Shown here: piece by piece, positions 27,317 to 35,328 of the stretch
How the letters are laid out: each line of letters starts with the position of its first letter
How positions within the stretch are numbered: position 1 is the first letter of the stretch
Assembly (NCBI RefSeq): GCF_022009635.1
Contig: NZ_CP091716.1
Span: 248,001 to 312,000 of the forward strand
Length of the DNA: 64,000 nucleotides
Direction of reading: 5' to 3'
Origin: Variovorax paradoxus
Lineage (GTDB): Bacteria; Pseudomonadota; Gammaproteobacteria; Burkholderiales; Burkholderiaceae_C
Translations under genes and position numbers: made by a program
The notes under the pieces: generated by a model
Database searches by the model: none
What the model was told of the DNA's origin: nothing
What the model saw: only the letters and a program-made list of their open reading frames with translations

Positions 27317-28077
27317 AGGTGGCGCCCTCCGTCGACCACGATGCGCGTGCCGGTGACGAAGCGCATGGTGGTGGCCAGCGCCTCGACCGTGGCGGCCACG
27401 TCGTCGGGCTTGCCGATGCGGCCCAGCGGCGTGGTGCTGGCCATCTTGCTGGCGAACTCCGCGCCGCGCCCCGGCACGAAGCCCGATTCCACCGCGCCCG
27501 GCGACACCGACACCACCCGCACCGCGGGCGCCAGCGCCTTGGCCAGCGCGTCGCCGACCACGTCGAGCCCGGCCTTGGCCGCCACGTAGGCCAGGTTGCT
27601 GCCCACGCCCGTGAAGCCCGCGATCGACGAGATGTTGGCCACGAGCCCGTCGCCGCTGGCCTTGAGCATCGGCGCGAAGGCGCGGATGGTGGCGAACACG
27701 CCGCGGAAGTTGGCGCGCACGATGTCGTCGATGAGCTCGTCGGTCAGCGCGTCCAGGTCGGCGGCCGGCACCGGCTGCGTGTGGCCCGCGCTGTTGACCA
27801 GGATGTCGCAGCGCCCGAGCGTGGCCTTCACCTCGGCGGCGGCGGCCACGAGGCTCGCCGAGTCGACGATGTCGGCGCGGATCGCCGCATGGCGCTGGCC
27901 GTTGGCGGAGGGCAGGGCGGCCGCGCGCGCCGCCGCGTCGCCGCCCTTGCGGTGCAGCAGCACGCAGGTGGCGCCGAGCGCGGCCAGGCGCGTGGCCGTG
28001 GCATAGCCGATGGCGCCGAGGCCGCCGGTGATGACGGCGACCTTGCCGTCGAGTCTGGAGACAGGATCGAAGCTCAT
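27313..28077 (-). CDS. SDR-family oxidoreductase
   Basis: The 254-residue short-chain dehydrogenase has the Rossmann motif VITGGLGAIGYATATRLA, NSAG, and the catalytic Ser (NISSIAG) and YVAAK tetrad, with a typical SPGAVESGFV and C-terminal GTRIVVDGGRH. NAD(P)-dependent alcohol/ketone chemistry is expected. It is coupled to the BKACE gene by a 4-nt overlap and lies 19 nt after the dioxygenase gene. Confidence 0.9.
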   Translation of the reverse strand: MSFDPVSRLDGKVAVITGGLGAIGYATATRLAALGATCVLLHRKGGDAAARAAALPSANGQRHAAIRADIVDSASLVAAAAEVKATLGRCDILVNSAGHTQPVPAADLDALTDELIDDIVRANFRGVFATIRAFAPMLKASGDGLVANISSIAGFTGVGSNLAYVAAKAGLDVVGDALAKALAPAVRVVSVSPGAVESGFVPGRGAEFASKMASTTPLGRIGKPDDVAATVEALATTMRFVTGTRIVVDGGRHL

Positions 28078-28096
28078 ATCAATAGGGGGAGTTGGT

Positions 28097-28963
28097 TCAG
28101 GGAATCGGGGGGCGCGGGAATTTCATTTCGCCGGGCTCTAGTTCGAAGTCGTGGTGCATGGACGCGCTCTTGCCATCGGGCGCCAGCGCGAAGCGCCCGA
28201 TCAGCCTGCGCGTCACGCCGAAGGTCGGGTCGCTTTCGAGGTTCTCGTCGTCGTCCGCGAAGACCTGCGTGATCAGCACCTTGTGGCCGGGCTTGCTCAC
28301 CATGAAGTGCAGGTGCGCGGGCCGGTTCGGGTGGCGCACCTGCGCGCGCAGCAGCACGCCGCAGGGCCCGTCGGTCGGTACCGGGTAGCCGGCCGGGCGC
28401 ACGCTGCGAAAGCGGAAGCGCCCTTCGGCGTCGGTGAAAAAGCGCCCGCGCAGGTTCATGTCTTCCTGCGCCGGGTCCTGGTTTTCATAGAGGCCGACGG
28501 GCGAGGCCTGCCATACGTCGACCGTGGCGCCGGCCACCGGGCGGCCCTCGTGGTCGCGCACCGTGCCCGTCACTTCGAGCGGCGTGCCGGGCGTGCCCGA
28601 GCGCGCGATGTCGTCGCCCAGCGCGCAGGCCGGTGCATTGGCGCGCCAGAACGGCCCGAGCAGCGCGGCGGGCGATTCGCCGTGCGGGTCCTGGTTGTTC
28701 TGCAGCGCGACCACGGTCGACACGCCCAGGATGTCCGCCGCCAGCACCACCTCGTTCTTGGTCTCGCCCGTGGCGTGGCCGATGGCGACGATGAATTCGA
28801 GCGCCTGCTCGAACTCGTCTTCCGTCAATTTCACTTCCTGCACCAGCGCATGCAGGTGGCGCGTGACCGCTTCCATCACGGTGCGCAGCCGCGGGTCGGG
28901 CGTGTTCTTCATGGCGTCGAGCACATGGCCCAGCACCGAGTCGGGGGAGGTGGCGATGTTCAT
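28097..28963 (-). CDS. Intradiol ring-cleavage dioxygenase, hydroxyquinol/catechol 1,2-dioxygenase type
   Basis: This 288-residue non-heme Fe(III) dioxygenase has an N-terminal helical catechol-dioxygenase domain (about 1-100) and a catalytic beta-sandwich. The iron ligands are two Tyr (SPVGLYENQD, RPAGYPVPTDGP) and two His (NRPAHLHFMV). The tail FADDDENLESDPTFGVTRRL is closest to hydroxyquinol 1,2-dioxygenases, whose product is maleylacetate; catechol cannot be excluded. The start at 28963 removes an in-frame upstream extension that crosses the operator. It is the first gene of the operon. Confidence 0.88.
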   Translation of the reverse strand: MNIATSPDSVLGHVLDAMKNTPDPRLRTVMEAVTRHLHALVQEVKLTEDEFEQALEFIVAIGHATGETKNEVVLAADILGVSTVVALQNNQDPHGESPAALLGPFWRANAPACALGDDIARSGTPGTPLEVTGTVRDHEGRPVAGATVDVWQASPVGLYENQDPAQEDMNLRGRFFTDAEGRFRFRSVRPAGYPVPTDGPCGVLLRAQVRHPNRPAHLHFMVSKPGHKVLITQVFADDDENLESDPTFGVTRRLIGRFALAPDGKSASMHHDFELEPGEMKFPRPPIP

Positions 28964-28970
28964 GGTGGAT

Positions 28971-28990
28971 TCGTGCAATCGTTTGCACGA
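28971..28990. promoter_or_regulatory. LacI-type operator O1 over the catabolic operon start site
   Basis: TCGTGCAATCGTTTGCACGA is a 20-bp near-perfect palindrome with the central CG of LacI/PurR-family sites; only one symmetric pair is mismatched. It lies 8-27 bp upstream of the dioxygenase ATG and directly downstream of a minus-strand -10 box, so a bound repressor would cover the transcription start. Confidence 0.8.
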
Positions 28991-29017
28991 TATTAGCCAT
29001 ATTTGCCGAAAAGTAAA
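28990..29017 (-). promoter_or_regulatory. Sigma-70 promoter for the catabolic operon
   Basis: On the minus strand a -35 like TTTACT (29017-29012) and a -10 like TAATAT (28995-28990) are 16 bp apart. Initiation would fall inside operator O1. The A/T-rich patch stands out in this GC-rich region. Confidence 0.55.
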
Positions 29018-29073
29018 ATGGAGGTTTCCGGCAGACCCTGAGGGAAGCATTGGCACCCGATGCCGGCCGGCCT

Positions 29074-29093
29074 CGCGACAATCGTTTGCACCA
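29074..29093. promoter_or_regulatory. LacI-type operator O2 at the regulator start codon
   Basis: Shares the 13-mer CAATCGTTTGCAC with O1; the left half-site is degenerate. It abuts the lacI-type start codon, 103 bp centre to centre from O1. This suggests autoregulation and perhaps looping. Confidence 0.6.
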
Positions 29094-30128
29094 ATGAGCA
29101 CCAGCCCGACTTCTTCGTCTTCCGCCACCGTCACCATCCGCGACGTCGCCCGTGCCGCCGGCGTGCATGTGTCGACCGTCTCGCGCGCGCTCAGCCCCGA
29201 GAAGCGCTCGCTCATCAGCGAGGAGGTGCTTCGCGTGGTCGAGGAGGCGGCGCAGCGGCTGGGCTACCGGCCCAACCGCGCGGCCTCTGCATTGCGCACG
29301 GGCCGCACCCACACCATCGGCGTGCTGGTGCCGGACATCACCAACGCGGTGTTCCCGCCGATCCTGCAGGGCATCGAGGCCAGCGCGGCGGCGCGCGGGT
29401 ACTTCGTGTTCGTCACCAACGTGGCCGACCCGGCGCTGGCGCGGCCGGTGCTGGAGCGCATGCTCGCGCAGCGCGTCGACGGCGTGGTCATGGCCACCGC
29501 CACGCGCGACGACCCGCTGGTCGACTTCGTCGCCAAGGCCGGCATGACGGCCGTGCTGGTCAACCGCGCCGACGAAACCGGCCGCCTGCCGGCCGTGGTC
29601 AGCGATGACCGGCTGGCGATGAAGCTCGCGGTCGACCATCTGGTGGCGCTCGGCCACAAGCGCATCGCGCACCTGGCGGGGCCGCAGACCATCCCGACCG
29701 GCGTGGGCCGGCGCCTGGGTGTGGAGCAGGCCCTGCGCGACCACCGCATGAAGCCCTTCCGCGTGGTCGAGTGCGCGAGCTACAGCCGCGAGGCCGGCGC
29801 GCTGGCGATGAAGCAGATGCTCGAGGCCGGCGCGGCCCCGCAGGCGGTGGTGTGCTGCAACGACCTGGTGGCGCTGGGCGCCTACGACGCGCTGCGCGAA
29901 GCCGGCCTGCGCGTGCCGCAGGACATTTCCGTCACCGGCCACAACGACATGCCGCTGGTCGACATGGTCGACCCGCCGCTCACCACCATCCGCCTGCCGC
30001 ACCGCGAGCTGGGCTGGCGCGCGGCCGAGATGCTGTTCGACGAGATCGACGGCCGTTCGATGTCGGCATCGACCGTGGTGCTGCGCCCGGAGCTGGTGGT
30101 GCGCCAGTCGACCGCCGCGCCGCGCTGA
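29094..30128 (+). CDS. LacI-family transcriptional regulator
   Basis: The 344-residue repressor has the LacI HTH and hinge (TIRDVARAAGVHVSTVSRAL) at about 14-33 and a periplasmic-binding-like effector domain (HTIGVLVPDITNAVFPPILQ ... VTGHNDMPLVDMVDPPLTTI). It is divergent from the dioxygenase/BKACE operon and flanked by two matching operators, so it almost certainly controls that operon and itself. The ATG at 29094 directly follows O2. The effector is probably the aromatic substrate or an intermediate. Confidence 0.92.
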   Translation: MSTSPTSSSSATVTIRDVARAAGVHVSTVSRALSPEKRSLISEEVLRVVEEAAQRLGYRPNRAASALRTGRTHTIGVLVPDITNAVFPPILQGIEASAAARGYFVFVTNVADPALARPVLERMLAQRVDGVVMATATRDDPLVDFVAKAGMTAVLVNRADETGRLPAVVSDDRLAMKLAVDHLVALGHKRIAHLAGPQTIPTGVGRRLGVEQALRDHRMKPFRVVECASYSREAGALAMKQMLEAGAAPQAVVCCNDLVALGAYDALREAGLRVPQDISVTGHNDMPLVDMVDPPLTTIRLPHRELGWRAAEMLFDEIDGRSMSASTVVLRPELVVRQSTAAPR

Positions 30129-30144
30129 CGAGCGGCGAAGCGCC

Positions 30145-30492
30145 TTACTTCATGCGCCACCACAGGGCGGCGATGTCGTCGCTCAGGCCCGCGAGCAGCA
30201 GCGCCACGGCGACCAGCGCGACCAGCGCCTTGGTGCGCCCCGACATCTTTTCCTTGGGCGCGAAGTCTTCGGCACGGCCGCTGAAATGCACGCCGCAGTA
30301 GGGGCAGCGCAGCACGTAGCCGAAGACCGGCTCGCCGCAGCGGATGCAGGGCACTTCGCCGGGGCCCGGCTCGGACGCGGACGACGAGGCTGCGTCGCGC
30401 GCGGCCTGCTCCGCGGCACGCTGTTGCTGCTGTCGGGCACGGCGTTCGCGGTGCGCGGCCAGGTCGATGGGTTCGTGGGAGTTGTCGGGCAT
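30145..30492 (-). CDS. Small zinc-ribbon membrane protein
   Basis: This 115-residue protein has a charged Gln/Arg-rich N-terminus, a zinc ribbon formed by CIRCGEP and CPYCGVHF (residues about 49-67), and a C-terminal TM helix (ALVALVAVALLLAGL). The topology would place the ribbon in the cytoplasm at the membrane. I recognise no family function. It lies 16 nt downstream of the 557-residue orphan gene and is probably co-transcribed with it. Confidence 0.65.
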   Translation of the reverse strand: MPDNSHEPIDLAAHRERRARQQQQRAAEQAARDAASSSASEPGPGEVPCIRCGEPVFGYVLRCPYCGVHFSGRAEDFAPKEKMSGRTKALVALVAVALLLAGLSDDIAALWWRMK

Positions 30493-30508
30493 GGTCGGAC
30501 CCCGAAGT

Positions 30509-32182
30509 CTAGGACGCGATTTTCTTTCGTGCAGCAGGCCGGCGCGGCGGCTTTGCCTCCAGCACCAGTTCGGCCGGCAGCGTGTCGTTCCACGATTCCG
30601 TGAAGTAGGCGCGGTCGCTCGGCACCAGCTGCGGCAGCGCCTCGCGCAGCAGGGCGAGCGACTGCTCGGCGGCCTTCAGCTCGCCGGCGTGGGCGGCGTA
30701 CCAGGCGTGCTCGAACAGCAGGCTGCAATGCTGCAGGCCCGGGTAGCGGCGCCGCCCGGCCTGGTGGTCGGCCAGCCGCGCCTGCGCCACCTGCACCCAG
30801 CGCGCAGGCCAGTTCGTGGCGTCGAAGGCATCGGCCAGCGGGCCGGCGAGCTTCGATACGGCGGCCGGGTCCAGCGGTTTCTGCGCGCGGAACTGCGCCA
30901 GAGTGGGCTGCTTCTCGGGTCGGCAATGGCCGCGCGCGATGCGCATCAGGTAGATGGCGTTCCATGCCGAGCGGCCTTGGCCGTCGGTGTGGCCGCACAG
31001 CCATTCGCTGAAGGCGATCCATTGCACCGCGCGGCGCGTGGTGTCGGCGTTGCCGTGCTGCGCGAGCGCGGGCAGGTCGGACAGGCCCACGCGGTCGAAC
31101 AGCCACGCGGCCATGCCCATGTTGGCCGCCACATGCTGCGCCGCGTCGAAGGAGTGCGATTCGAAAGCCGCCGCCAGCGCCTCGCCGAAGCGGCGCAGCG
31201 ACTCTTCGGCGAGCGCCGCGGAGGCCGGCTTGTCGTCGGCCGAAAGCCCGAGCGCGCGCGATCGGCACACCAGCGCCCACAGGTTGCACCACTCGAAGCG
31301 CACGTCGGGGTGATGCCGCAGCACCAGCCCGCGCGCGGCGTCGTCGGCCATGCCGCCCAGCAGAGACTGCGCCAGCGGCAGGTCGCGCGCGGTGTAGGCG
31401 CACCAGGCGGCGACGATGCACTCCATCGCGCCGAGGTAGTCGTTGCCCGCCACATGGTGCGCGAGCCGCTGCTTCTTGAGTGCCTGCAGCCGGCGCCGCG
31501 CCTGCTCGTTGTCGCCGAGCCGGCGCCACAGCATGGCCTCGTTGAGCGTGACCAGCGCGCGCTGGAAGTCGGTGGCGGCCAGCGTGCCGGCCAGGCGTAT
31601 GGATTCGAGCGCGCTGGCCGGTTGGGCGCCGGCACTCGCATCGCCCGTGTTCATGCCTGCCACCGGCGCCATCAGCCGGCCCTGCCGCGCCGCCTGCTGC
31701 GACGCGACCAGCTGCTTCCAGAAGGCGGCGTCCTGCAGATGCACCGCGTCGGGCGGCGGCGAGCCGGCGGCCGCCTGCGACTTGCGCGCGCGCAGCCCCA
31801 GGAACGAGGCCACTTCGGCCGCGGTGGCCGCACGGCCTTCCACCAGCACGCGCACGCGCCGGGCCTCGACGGCGGGCAGCCAGAACGGCCCCTGGCTGCG
31901 CCGCTCGGCATTGAGGAAGCGCGGCTCGCGCAGCGTGTCTTCGCCCCAGCCGACCTCGATGTTCCAGGCCTTGAAGTCGCGGAACGCGCGGCTCACCACC
32001 ATGCGCAGCGTGCTGGCGTCGGACACTTCGCCGCGCAGGTCGACCAGCCGCACGACGCCGGTGCCGGCTTCCTGCGCGTGCTGCATGCGCACCAGCAGCC
32101 AGAGCGATTGAAAGGCCGCGCGCCGGCCGTTGACCGACTGCGGCGAGGTGAGTTCGATGGAAAGAAGAGCGGGCTTGGACAC
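30509..32182 (-). CDS. Orphan 557-residue helical-repeat protein
   Basis: This protein is not recognised. The N-terminal 150 residues include WLLVRMQHAQEAGTGVVRLV and a predicted alpha/beta segment. From about 190 onward the sequence is helical with TPR-like spacing (ALVTLNEAMLWRRLGDNEQA, and SLLFEHAWYAAHAGELKAAE). No signal peptide, TM helix or catalytic motif is evident. Codon use matches its neighbours. It may be a scaffold or regulatory protein working with the zinc-ribbon protein. Confidence 0.7.
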   Translation of the reverse strand: MSKPALLSIELTSPQSVNGRRAAFQSLWLLVRMQHAQEAGTGVVRLVDLRGEVSDASTLRMVVSRAFRDFKAWNIEVGWGEDTLREPRFLNAERRSQGPFWLPAVEARRVRVLVEGRAATAAEVASFLGLRARKSQAAAGSPPPDAVHLQDAAFWKQLVASQQAARQGRLMAPVAGMNTGDASAGAQPASALESIRLAGTLAATDFQRALVTLNEAMLWRRLGDNEQARRRLQALKKQRLAHHVAGNDYLGAMECIVAAWCAYTARDLPLAQSLLGGMADDAARGLVLRHHPDVRFEWCNLWALVCRSRALGLSADDKPASAALAEESLRRFGEALAAAFESHSFDAAQHVAANMGMAAWLFDRVGLSDLPALAQHGNADTTRRAVQWIAFSEWLCGHTDGQGRSAWNAIYLMRIARGHCRPEKQPTLAQFRAQKPLDPAAVSKLAGPLADAFDATNWPARWVQVAQARLADHQAGRRRYPGLQHCSLLFEHAWYAAHAGELKAAEQSLALLREALPQLVPSDRAYFTESWNDTLPAELVLEAKPPRRPAARKKIAS

Positions 32183-32246
32183 GCCCCGGATTGGACCTCA
32201 AAACCGGCGCGATACCTGAAGAAGAAAAGCGCCTGCCCGGTCCGGC

Positions 32247-32441
32247 TCAGTGGCGGTGGCGGTCCAGCAGCTCGGGCACTTCGCTGCGCCCGATGCCCAG
32301 GTCGCGCAGCTCGTGGTCGCTCATGCCGGCCAGGTGCCGCGTGTCGGCCCGCGCGCGGCGGCGATTCATCACGCGGCGTCGCCAGCCGCGCAGGGCATGG
32401 ATCAGGCGTTGATGAAAGGACGATGGCTTCGGCGCGGTCAC
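32247..32441 (-). CDS. DUF1127 small protein
   Basis: This 64-residue Arg-rich protein ends in the DUF1127 motif LAGMSDHELRDLGIGRSEVP. Such small proteins influence RNA turnover and stress or phosphate responses in other proteobacteria; the local role is unknown. It is divergent from the lysR gene at 32566. Confidence 0.82.
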   Translation of the reverse strand: MTAPKPSSFHQRLIHALRGWRRRVMNRRRARADTRHLAGMSDHELRDLGIGRSEVPELLDRHRH

Positions 32442-32518
32442 GATGGGCTCCTTGGTTGGGAGCGCTCATCTTCCGGCGGCGCGTGATATTGTGGAAGTTG
32501 AGAATCCTGAGGCCTTCG

Positions 32519-32533
32519 ATCAGCTTTGCTGAT
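32519..32533. promoter_or_regulatory. LTTR-type dyad upstream of lysR
   Basis: ATCAGC-TTT-GCTGAT is a perfect 6-bp inverted repeat containing T-N11-A, 32 bp upstream of the 32566 lysR start, between it and the DUF1127 gene. It is probably this regulator's own binding site. Confidence 0.5.
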
Positions 32534-32565
32534 ACTGAAAATATCCACTTCACACGGCGACCCCG

Positions 32566-33456
32566 ATGCGACAACTCAACCTCGACCAGCTGCGCACCCT
32601 CATCGCCATCGTCGACCTCGGCACTTTCTCCGCCGCGGCCAAGGCGCTGCATCTGGCGCAGCCGACGGTGAGCCTGCACATCAGCGAACTCGAATCGCGG
32701 CTGGAGGCGCCGCTGGTGGTGCGCGGCAACCGCCGCATCACACCGACCGCCGCCGGCGCCGCATTGGTCGAGCGCGGGCGCAAGCTGCTGCGCGACACCG
32801 ACGACGCGGTCGAGGCCGTCAAGCGCCAGGCCGAGGGCCGCACCGGCCGCGTGCGGCTGGGCACATCCACCGGCGTGCTGGTCGACCTGCTGCCGCAGGT
32901 GCTGGAGGCGCTGGGCGCGGAGCATTCGGGCATCGACGTCGAGGTGAGCATCCGCGGCTCCTACGAGGCCATGGAGCGGCTGGCCGCCGGCACGCTCGAC
33001 ATCGGCCTGGTGGCCATTCCGCAGCCGCCGGTGCGCGGCATCGTCGTCACGCCGTGGTGCGAGCAGCCCATGATGGCCTTCGTGCCGCCGCGCTGGAAGG
33101 CGCCGAAGCGCGTCACGCCGGCGTGGCTGGCGGCGCAGCCGCTGATCTTCAACGAGGCCACCACGCACATGTACCGGCTCACGATGGAGTGGTTCGCCGA
33201 GGCGGGCTTCGCGCCGCGCGCGCGCATCGAGCTCAACTACGACGCCGCCATCCGCAGCCTGGTGGCGGCCGGTTATGGCGCGGCGCTGCTGCCGCTACAG
33301 CAGAGCACCGACAACGTGCGCGGCGACCGCATGCGGATCCTGCCGGTGAGCCCGAAGCTCACGCGACGCGTGGGCATCGCGCACCGGCAGCACGCGACGC
33401 TGGACGGTGCCACGCTGAGCGTGCTGAAGGTGCTGACGATGTTCCGCCAGGCCTGA
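32566..33456 (+). CDS. LysR-type regulator
   Basis: This 296-residue LTTR has the HTH GTFSAAAKALHLAQPTVSLH and an effector domain (VRLGTSTGVLVDLLPQVLEA). The ATG at 32566 begins MRQLNLDQLRTL, standard for the family. Its target is not obvious: neighbours are a DUF1127 gene (divergent) and the convergent amiR end 15 bp away. Autoregulation through the 32519 dyad is likely. Confidence 0.88.
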   Translation: MRQLNLDQLRTLIAIVDLGTFSAAAKALHLAQPTVSLHISELESRLEAPLVVRGNRRITPTAAGAALVERGRKLLRDTDDAVEAVKRQAEGRTGRVRLGTSTGVLVDLLPQVLEALGAEHSGIDVEVSIRGSYEAMERLAAGTLDIGLVAIPQPPVRGIVVTPWCEQPMMAFVPPRWKAPKRVTPAWLAAQPLIFNEATTHMYRLTMEWFAEAGFAPRARIELNYDAAIRSLVAAGYGAALLPLQQSTDNVRGDRMRILPVSPKLTRRVGIAHRQHATLDGATLSVLKVLTMFRQA

Positions 33457-33471
33457 GCGGAATCCGGCGGC

Positions 33472-34122
33472 TCAGCCCGCGTCGGGCTTGTTGCGCATGC
33501 CCAGCGAGAGGATCTCGTTGGCATTGACGATGGCGGTGGCTATTTCTTCCGTGGTGGTGCGCTTGCTCATCGCCTGGTCGCGGATCAGGTCGTAGGCCTG
33601 GCCTTCGGACACGTCGTGCGTCTTCATGAGGATGGCCTTCGCTTCCGCGATGCGGCGTTGCCCCAGCAGCTTGGCCTCGACCTTGCGCAGCCGCTTGGCG
33701 AGCGAGCGCGCTTCCTTGTGCGCCTCGCGCGCCACCACCAGCGCGGAGAACAGCCCGAACGAGCGCACGGGCGACGGCAGCACGGCCTTGGCGCCGATTT
33801 CCAGAACGGCCTCGATGATGGTCGGGTTCTCGTAGGTGACGACCGCGATGATGGCCGGCGCGTCTTCGCTCTTGGTCCATTCGAAGCGCATGTTGATGAA
33901 GTCGGGCTGCACGGCCATGAAGGCGACGTCGATGCCTTCGGGCAAGACTTGAACGGGCGGCCAGAAGGCCTGCACCTGGCAGCCGATGCGTTGCAGCTGT
34001 TGCGTGAGTTGACGGCCGTCGTTGTCGTCGGGGTGGATCACGGCGATCTTCAGCAGGCGTAGCTCTTTCAGCTGCGGCGGCGTGACACGCAGGGTGTGGC
34101 GTTTCGGAGCCGTGCCTTCCAC
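33472..34122 (-). CDS. amiR: ANTAR-domain antitermination regulator, AmiR-like
   Basis: This 216-residue protein has a pseudo-receiver domain (IAVIHPDDNDGRQLTQQLQR, lacking the normal phosphoacceptor context) followed by a coiled coil and a C-terminal ANTAR RNA-binding domain (LLGQRRIAEAKAILMKTHDV). AmiR proteins bind paired hairpins in leader RNA and stop terminator formation. A GTG start at 34122 is 2 nt after the amiC stop. The expected target, two hairpins and a terminator, is present at 43721-43798 in the operon's own leader. Confidence 0.88.
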   Translation of the reverse strand: MEGTAPKRHTLRVTPPQLKELRLLKIAVIHPDDNDGRQLTQQLQRIGCQVQAFWPPVQVLPEGIDVAFMAVQPDFINMRFEWTKSEDAPAIIAVVTYENPTIIEAVLEIGAKAVLPSPVRSFGLFSALVVAREAHKEARSLAKRLRKVEAKLLGQRRIAEAKAILMKTHDVSEGQAYDLIRDQAMSKRTTTEEIATAIVNANEILSLGMRNKPDAG

Positions 34123-34124
34123 GC

Positions 34125-35279
34125 TCAGGCCTCCAGGGTGTCGAGCTTGGCCGTCCAGTCCCCCAGCGAGTGGGTGACGAGGTAAGGGTCCGGGTACACC
34201 GCCCGCGTCGCCTGCCGCACGATGGTGAACTGCCCATGAGAGTCGACCCGCCCGATGCGTGGGTAGAGACACGTGTGATGGTTGGTCGGATCGATCTTCA
34301 CCAGCCCCTGCGGCGCATCGAACTCGCTGCCCAGGATGTACGGAAGAATCTCCGCGATGCCGTCGCTGCCCGCCTGCCGGTAGGCATTCGCGAAGATGTG
34401 CATCTGGAAGTACGAAGCCTCCCAGCACAGGTTGGGCACGCAGCCGTCGCCGAAGCGCGCGCGCAGCATCGCCAGGCAACGCCGGTTGGCGGCGGAGTCG
34501 ATCGACTGGAAATACGGCGCCGCCGTGAAGTGCCCCGTCGCCACGCCGTGGCCCATCTGCGAGATCTCGGCCTCCGAGGTCGTGAGGCTGGCGATCGGCA
34601 TCGTCTTCGGGTCGAAGCCGGCCTCGGCATATGCGCGGTACAGGCTCGCGGTGGAATCGCCCACCACGGTCGAGAAGATGAAGTCGGGCCGCTTGTCGCG
34701 GATGTCGTCCATGATGGCCCGGTAGTCGCGCTCGCCGGCATCCAGCGCCACGTAGCGCTCGCCCAGTTTCTCGCTGCCGGGGCGCTGCATCACCAGCTCG
34801 CCCATGATGCGGTTCGACTCGTACGGGTAGATGTAGTCGGAGCCGATCAGGTACACGCGCGCGCCGAAATTCGTGGTCATGAACTCCGCGAGCTGCACGC
34901 TGTTCTGGTTGGGCGCGGCGCCGGTGTAGATCACGTTGCCCGAGTACTCGAAGCCCTCGTAGAGCGTCGGGTAGAAGAGCAGTTTGTTCCACTTCTCGAT
35001 GACCGGGATCACGGCCTTGCGGCTGCTCGACATGTAGCAGCCGAAGATCACGTTCACGCGGTCCTGCACGATCAGCTTCTCGGCCAGCTGGGCGTAGCGC
35101 GCGGGGTTGGATTGCGGGTCGTAGCGCACGGCCACGATCTCGCGGCCTTCCACGCCGCCGGCCGCGTTGATCTCCTCGATGGCGAGCAGGGCGCCCTGCA
35201 GCTGCGAGAGTCCGATGGTCGAAGTGACGCCGGTTTCCGAATAGAGGATGCCGACGCGTATGGGGTCCTTGTCAGCCAC
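34125..35279 (-). CDS. amiC: AmiC-like cytoplasmic amide sensor / AmiR inhibitor
   Basis: This 384-residue protein has the type I periplasmic-binding fold (RVGILYSETGVTSTIGLSQL, FYPTLYEGFEYSGNVIYTGA, YLIGSDYIYPYESNRIMGE) but no signal peptide, starting MADKDPIRVG. This is the AmiC signature: a binding protein kept in the cytoplasm that sequesters AmiR until an amide binds. It resembles the UrtA-type protein in the same operon, which does carry a signal peptide, so the two probably share ancestry. Confidence 0.9.
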   Translation of the reverse strand: MADKDPIRVGILYSETGVTSTIGLSQLQGALLAIEEINAAGGVEGREIVAVRYDPQSNPARYAQLAEKLIVQDRVNVIFGCYMSSSRKAVIPVIEKWNKLLFYPTLYEGFEYSGNVIYTGAAPNQNSVQLAEFMTTNFGARVYLIGSDYIYPYESNRIMGELVMQRPGSEKLGERYVALDAGERDYRAIMDDIRDKRPDFIFSTVVGDSTASLYRAYAEAGFDPKTMPIASLTTSEAEISQMGHGVATGHFTAAPYFQSIDSAANRRCLAMLRARFGDGCVPNLCWEASYFQMHIFANAYRQAGSDGIAEILPYILGSEFDAPQGLVKIDPTNHHTCLYPRIGRVDSHGQFTIVRQATRAVYPDPYLVTHSLGDWTAKLDTLEA

Positions 35280-35328
35280 GCTGAAGTCTCCTGGGGTGTC
35301 GAATCATCATAGTCTTCAGTCGGCGGTG

